Assembly: GCF_014695715.1 (NCBI RefSeq)
Contig: NZ_JACJOT010000015.1
Coordinates: 145,043 to 209,042, forward strand
Reading direction: 5' to 3'
DNA: 64,000 nucleotides
Source: Microcoleus sp. FACHB-68
Lineage (GTDB): Bacteria; Cyanobacteriota; Cyanobacteriia; Cyanobacteriales; Oscillatoriaceae
In this document: in pieces, positions 61,707-64,000 of the stretch
How positions within the stretch are numbered: the stretch's first letter is position 1
Layout: every line of letters starts with the position of its first letter
Translations under genes and position numbers: made by a program
The notes under the pieces: model-generated
What the model saw: only the letters and a program-made list of their open reading frames with translations
Databases searched by the model: none
What the model was told of the DNA's origin: nothing

Positions 61707-62735
61707 ATGAAGTTACAAGACTTTCTCAACACAAACATCAAGTATGACGTTAATGCCATAGCATCTGACCCAGAACTCACCCGTCAAATCCAGATGCGGA
61801 TGATCGAATTGAATTTGCTTGAACCGCCGGCAGACGGTAGATTTGGCCCAATTTCTACAGCGGCTTTGAGGCGTTTTCAATCCTTAATGCAATGTGAAGA
61901 ACCAGGCTTTTTAGGTGCAATCACAGCTAATAAGATGATTAAAACTCAGCCGCAGGAGATTACCGTTTCACCTCCAGTTCTTAAAATCATTTTCAACACA
62001 GTTTTAAAAGCGAAACCCATCTCATTATCTGAGCTATCACAGCAAGAGAAACAAGAAGTTAAAGGTGGTCAATCCTTTGAGCTTTTGTCCTTTGAACTTG
62101 TTCGCAATCACGTAAGAGTCACTTTGCGTAAAGATTCGTTTAACAATTCTAAAATTTGGTACGCATTTGGGCAGCATATTGAGGTTTATGAAAAGACAAG
62201 GCTTGTTTATCCAAAAGCTAAGCCAGCAAATGTAAAGCTCGATGTTCCTTATCAGTCTCAACTAGACAACTTGTTTAATCCTACGGGTTCTGGCAATGTC
62301 ACTTCACTTGCCATGTGCTTGCAGTTCTTGGGCGCTCCTCGCCAGAGGGATTCTGGACAATTTGAAGATGAGCTGTATGAATATACTGAAACTAAAGGTT
62401 TAAACAGACAAAATCCGTATGATTTGGCTCAAGTTGTGGCAGCTTACGGATGTCATGATCATTTTAAAGAAAATGCCACAATCGAGGAAGTTCAAGATTG
62501 GCTATCAGAGGGTAAGCCGGCTGTGATACATGGCTTTTTTACGGCTTTTGGTCACCTTATTGCTATCGTCGGTTACGATAACGAAGGCTTCTATGTCCAC
62601 GATCCTTATGGAGAATGGAGTCCAGAAGGATATCGTACAGATGGCAGTGGAGCTTATCTACATTACTCCTATCAGGTGATTCGCACTGTCTGCATTCCAG
62701 ATGGCAGCTTCTGGGTGCACTTTATTTCAAAGTAG
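61707..62735 (+). CDS. Peptidoglycan-binding / C39-like protein without catalytic Cys
   Basis: A 342-residue protein (ATG at 61707; an upstream TTG at 61674 is less likely). Residues about 24-75 form a PG_binding_1 domain (ADGRFGPISTAALRRFQ). After a middle region of unknown fold, residues about 170-340 resemble the papain-like C39_2 peptidase family: VPYQSQLDNLFNPTGSGNVTSL, then FGHLIAIVGYDNEGFYVHDPYGEW. Family members read CNVTS at the first site; here the nucleophile position is Gly196 (codon GGC). The His (near 282) and the later Asp remain. It is therefore probably not a protease, and may bind peptide or cell wall. No signal peptide is seen. It is monocistronic with a terminator shared with nadC. 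Confidence 0.75.
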   Translation: MKLQDFLNTNIKYDVNAIASDPELTRQIQMRMIELNLLEPPADGRFGPISTAALRRFQSLMQCEEPGFLGAITANKMIKTQPQEITVSPPVLKIIFNTVLKAKPISLSELSQQEKQEVKGGQSFELLSFELVRNHVRVTLRKDSFNNSKIWYAFGQHIEVYEKTRLVYPKAKPANVKLDVPYQSQLDNLFNPTGSGNVTSLAMCLQFLGAPRQRDSGQFEDELYEYTETKGLNRQNPYDLAQVVAAYGCHDHFKENATIEEVQDWLSEGKPAVIHGFFTAFGHLIAIVGYDNEGFYVHDPYGEWSPEGYRTDGSGAYLHYSYQVIRTVCIPDGSFWVHFISK

Positions 62736-62774
62736 CAGTGCGTAGAAATTCCCAACTGCAAATGCGCTAGTGAA

Positions 62775-62834
62775 AAATCTACCGGCCCTACGGAGATCAG
62801 CCTATATAAATTTGCCGATGGGGCTGGTAGATTT
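62775..62834. terminator. Bidirectional terminator, C39-like gene / nadC
   Basis: AAATCTACCGGCCC at 62775-62788 pairs with GGGCTGGTAGATTT at 62821-62834 over 14 bp with one G-T wobble. It lies between convergent stop codons. Confidence 0.75.
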
Positions 62835-62878
62835 ATTGTTTAATGCACTTTTTTTTCAGTAGGAAAATTCACTAAATT

Positions 62879-63808
62879 TTAGGTAGCCTCTTTTTGAACG
62901 GACTGGGTGCCGATGTTTACTTTCATACTTAAATCTAGCCAAGTCGAGCGGGTGATCGGAGCGCTAGTGGAAATGTAGTCTACGCCGGTTTGGGCCACAG
63001 CACGCAGGGTTTCCAGGGTGATATTGCCCGATGCCTCAATTTTGATGTGAGGGTTTGAAGTGCGAATCAGCTGCACTGCTTGGTGCATCAGCTCAACTGG
63101 CATATTGTCTAGCATGATGATGTCCGCTCTGTAGTTGAGGGCTTCTTCTACTTGGGCTAGTGTTTCTGTTTCCACTTCTACTGTTAAAGGGTAAGGAATT
63201 CGCGCTCGAATTTGCGTGATTGCTGCGCCAATGCTGCCGGCGGCGGCAATGTGGTTATCCTTAATCATCACACCGTCATCTAGTCCCATGCGGTGGTTCT
63301 TAGCTCCTCCCACTTGGGTTGCGTATTTCTCTAAAAGTCTAAGACCAGGCGTTGTCTTGCGGGTATCTACCAGTTGTGCCGGTAGATCAGCAATTTGCTC
63401 AATATATTTGCGTGTCAAGCTGGCGATGCCACTAAGACGCATGGCTAGGTTTAAGGCCACTCGTTCGCCCATGAGTAGCGCATCTAGTGGGCCATTAAGG
63501 TGAGCGACGACTTGTTTTGGGTTGCACCATTCACCTTCGGCAACAGTAGGCACGAAGCTAACTTTATCATTCAATATCTGAAAGACCAACGCAGCGATAG
63601 GCAGGCCGGTGATCACGCCCGGTTCCTTGACAATCCATTCGGCTTGTCCCTCAGGGACGTTTGCCGTAAATAGGCTTTGAGTCGTGCGATCTCCTCGGCC
63701 TATATCCTCCAGCAGCCAGCCCTCCAAGAGCGGCTCCAACACCAGCAAGGGGGGCAAAACAGTATTAGTGCTCACAGCGTACTTTTCTTTATTAGAGTTT
63801 TTCTTCAT
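62879..63808 (-). CDS. nadC: Nicotinate-nucleotide pyrophosphorylase (carboxylating)
   Basis: A 309-residue enzyme that converts quinolinate and PRPP to nicotinate mononucleotide in de novo NAD synthesis. Conserved segments: EDIGRGDRTTQSL near 35-47, GERVALNLAMRLSGIA near 118-133, the substrate-binding VDTRKTTPGLRLLEKYA near 147-163, GGAKNHRMGLDDGVMIKDNHI near 168-188 and IMLDNMP near 235, ending with ASGNITLETL and GVDYIS. The active-site Lys and His are present. The ATG at 63808 lacks a strong ribosome-binding site; a GTG 11 codons later is an alternative that trims a basic tail. It is monocistronic. Confidence 0.95.
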   Translation of the reverse strand: MKKNSNKEKYAVSTNTVLPPLLVLEPLLEGWLLEDIGRGDRTTQSLFTANVPEGQAEWIVKEPGVITGLPIAALVFQILNDKVSFVPTVAEGEWCNPKQVVAHLNGPLDALLMGERVALNLAMRLSGIASLTRKYIEQIADLPAQLVDTRKTTPGLRLLEKYATQVGGAKNHRMGLDDGVMIKDNHIAAAGSIGAAITQIRARIPYPLTVEVETETLAQVEEALNYRADIIMLDNMPVELMHQAVQLIRTSNPHIKIEASGNITLETLRAVAQTGVDYISTSAPITRSTWLDLSMKVNIGTQSVQKEAT

Positions 63809-63890
63809 AGAGATAAGTTAGCTCAAAGCGTTACCGGCAAGGGGTTTGAGAGTGGTTGCCACCCCGTTCAGATATTTTTTGCTCTAGGGG

Positions 63891-63919
63891 TTGACAGAGC
63901 TCAGTTGAGTTGATAGATT
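63891..63919 (+). promoter_or_regulatory. Strong sigma70-type promoter, possibly of an rRNA operon
   Basis: TTGACA at 63891-63896 and TAGATT at 63914-63919 with a 17-bp spacer, a near-consensus promoter pointing out of the window. The transcribed part (from about 63926) is a GC-rich leader with inverted words followed by CTGAACCTAGAAAA and AATAGTTTGAAAG, a style seen in leaders of cyanobacterial 16S rRNA. Identity of the downstream gene is an inference. Confidence 0.6.
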
Positions 63920-64000
63920 AGTAAAGCGCTCAAGAGGAAGCGACGCGAAAGCGAGACGCCTCGAAGCGCCCTGAACCTAGAAAAAATAATAGTTTGAAAG

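Noticed and set aside
1..64000. CRISPR arrays, complete insertion sequences or transposases
   Set aside because: No array of spaced direct repeats and no transposase-like protein was found on either strand.

Overview
The window comes from a filamentous, non-marine cyanobacterium, probably of the Microcoleus/Oscillatoria/Coleofasciculus type (inference; no rRNA is visible). The grounds are a cyanobacterial-type glutamate-cysteine ligase, an SLH/OprB porin, a PknB-AAA-GAF-histidine kinase giant, DUF3153 and DUF7219 proteins, a cyanobacteriochrome-like GAF domain, and heptanucleotide short tandem repeats. The hexamer GCCGGC and its one-base variants are unusually common, while HIP1 (GCGATCGC) is rare.

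Layout. 1-2.7 kb: the end of cobN, then an overlapping pair of an OLD-like AAA ATPase and a DUF3226 TOPRIM protein. 2.7-10.6 kb: a signalling block with an HNOBA-PAS-GGDEF-EAL protein whose EAL half looks dead, a PilJ-N-type histidine kinase and a CHASE adenylate cyclase. 10.9-20.5 kb: TerB-like, DUF7219, Uma2 and small secreted proteins, a gamma-glutamyltransferase, a 14-TPR lipoprotein, an AGCS symporter and lipA; the last two converge on an inverted pair of heptamer repeat arrays. 20.9-29.8 kb: a response regulator, HAD phosphatase, an ArgRS-like DALR protein, an NtcA-like Crp regulator, a large CBCR-like histidine kinase and an Asp/Gly repeat protein. 29.9-45 kb: speA, an NDP-sugar pyrophosphorylase, scpA, a LapA-like protein, the kinase/AAA/histidine kinase giant, a DUF3153 lipoprotein and a glycogen debranching enzyme. 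45-48.3 kb: a probable foreign island beside a CAU-anticodon tRNA, with an HTH-HNH nuclease gene under a candidate palindromic operator and a tyrosine integrase whose catalytic C-terminus is replaced. 48.8-63.8 kb: a LysM-M23 peptidase, trmL, gshA, a four-gene polar amino-acid ABC transporter (natFGH-like plus ATPase), a PepSY-TM-like protein, an SLH porin, a C39-like protein lacking its catalytic Cys, and nadC. The right edge has a near-consensus sigma70 promoter and a leader that may belong to an rRNA operon starting outside the window.

Most genes are single units separated by strong hairpin terminators, many of them shared by convergent neighbours. Clear operons are the ATPase/TOPRIM pair (1-bp overlap) and the ABC transporter. 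The best candidates for a little-described system are the ATPase/DUF3226 pair, which has the architecture of OLD/PARIS-type two-gene immunity, and the self-contained HTH-HNH gene at the tRNA island. Both are inferences from domains and layout.
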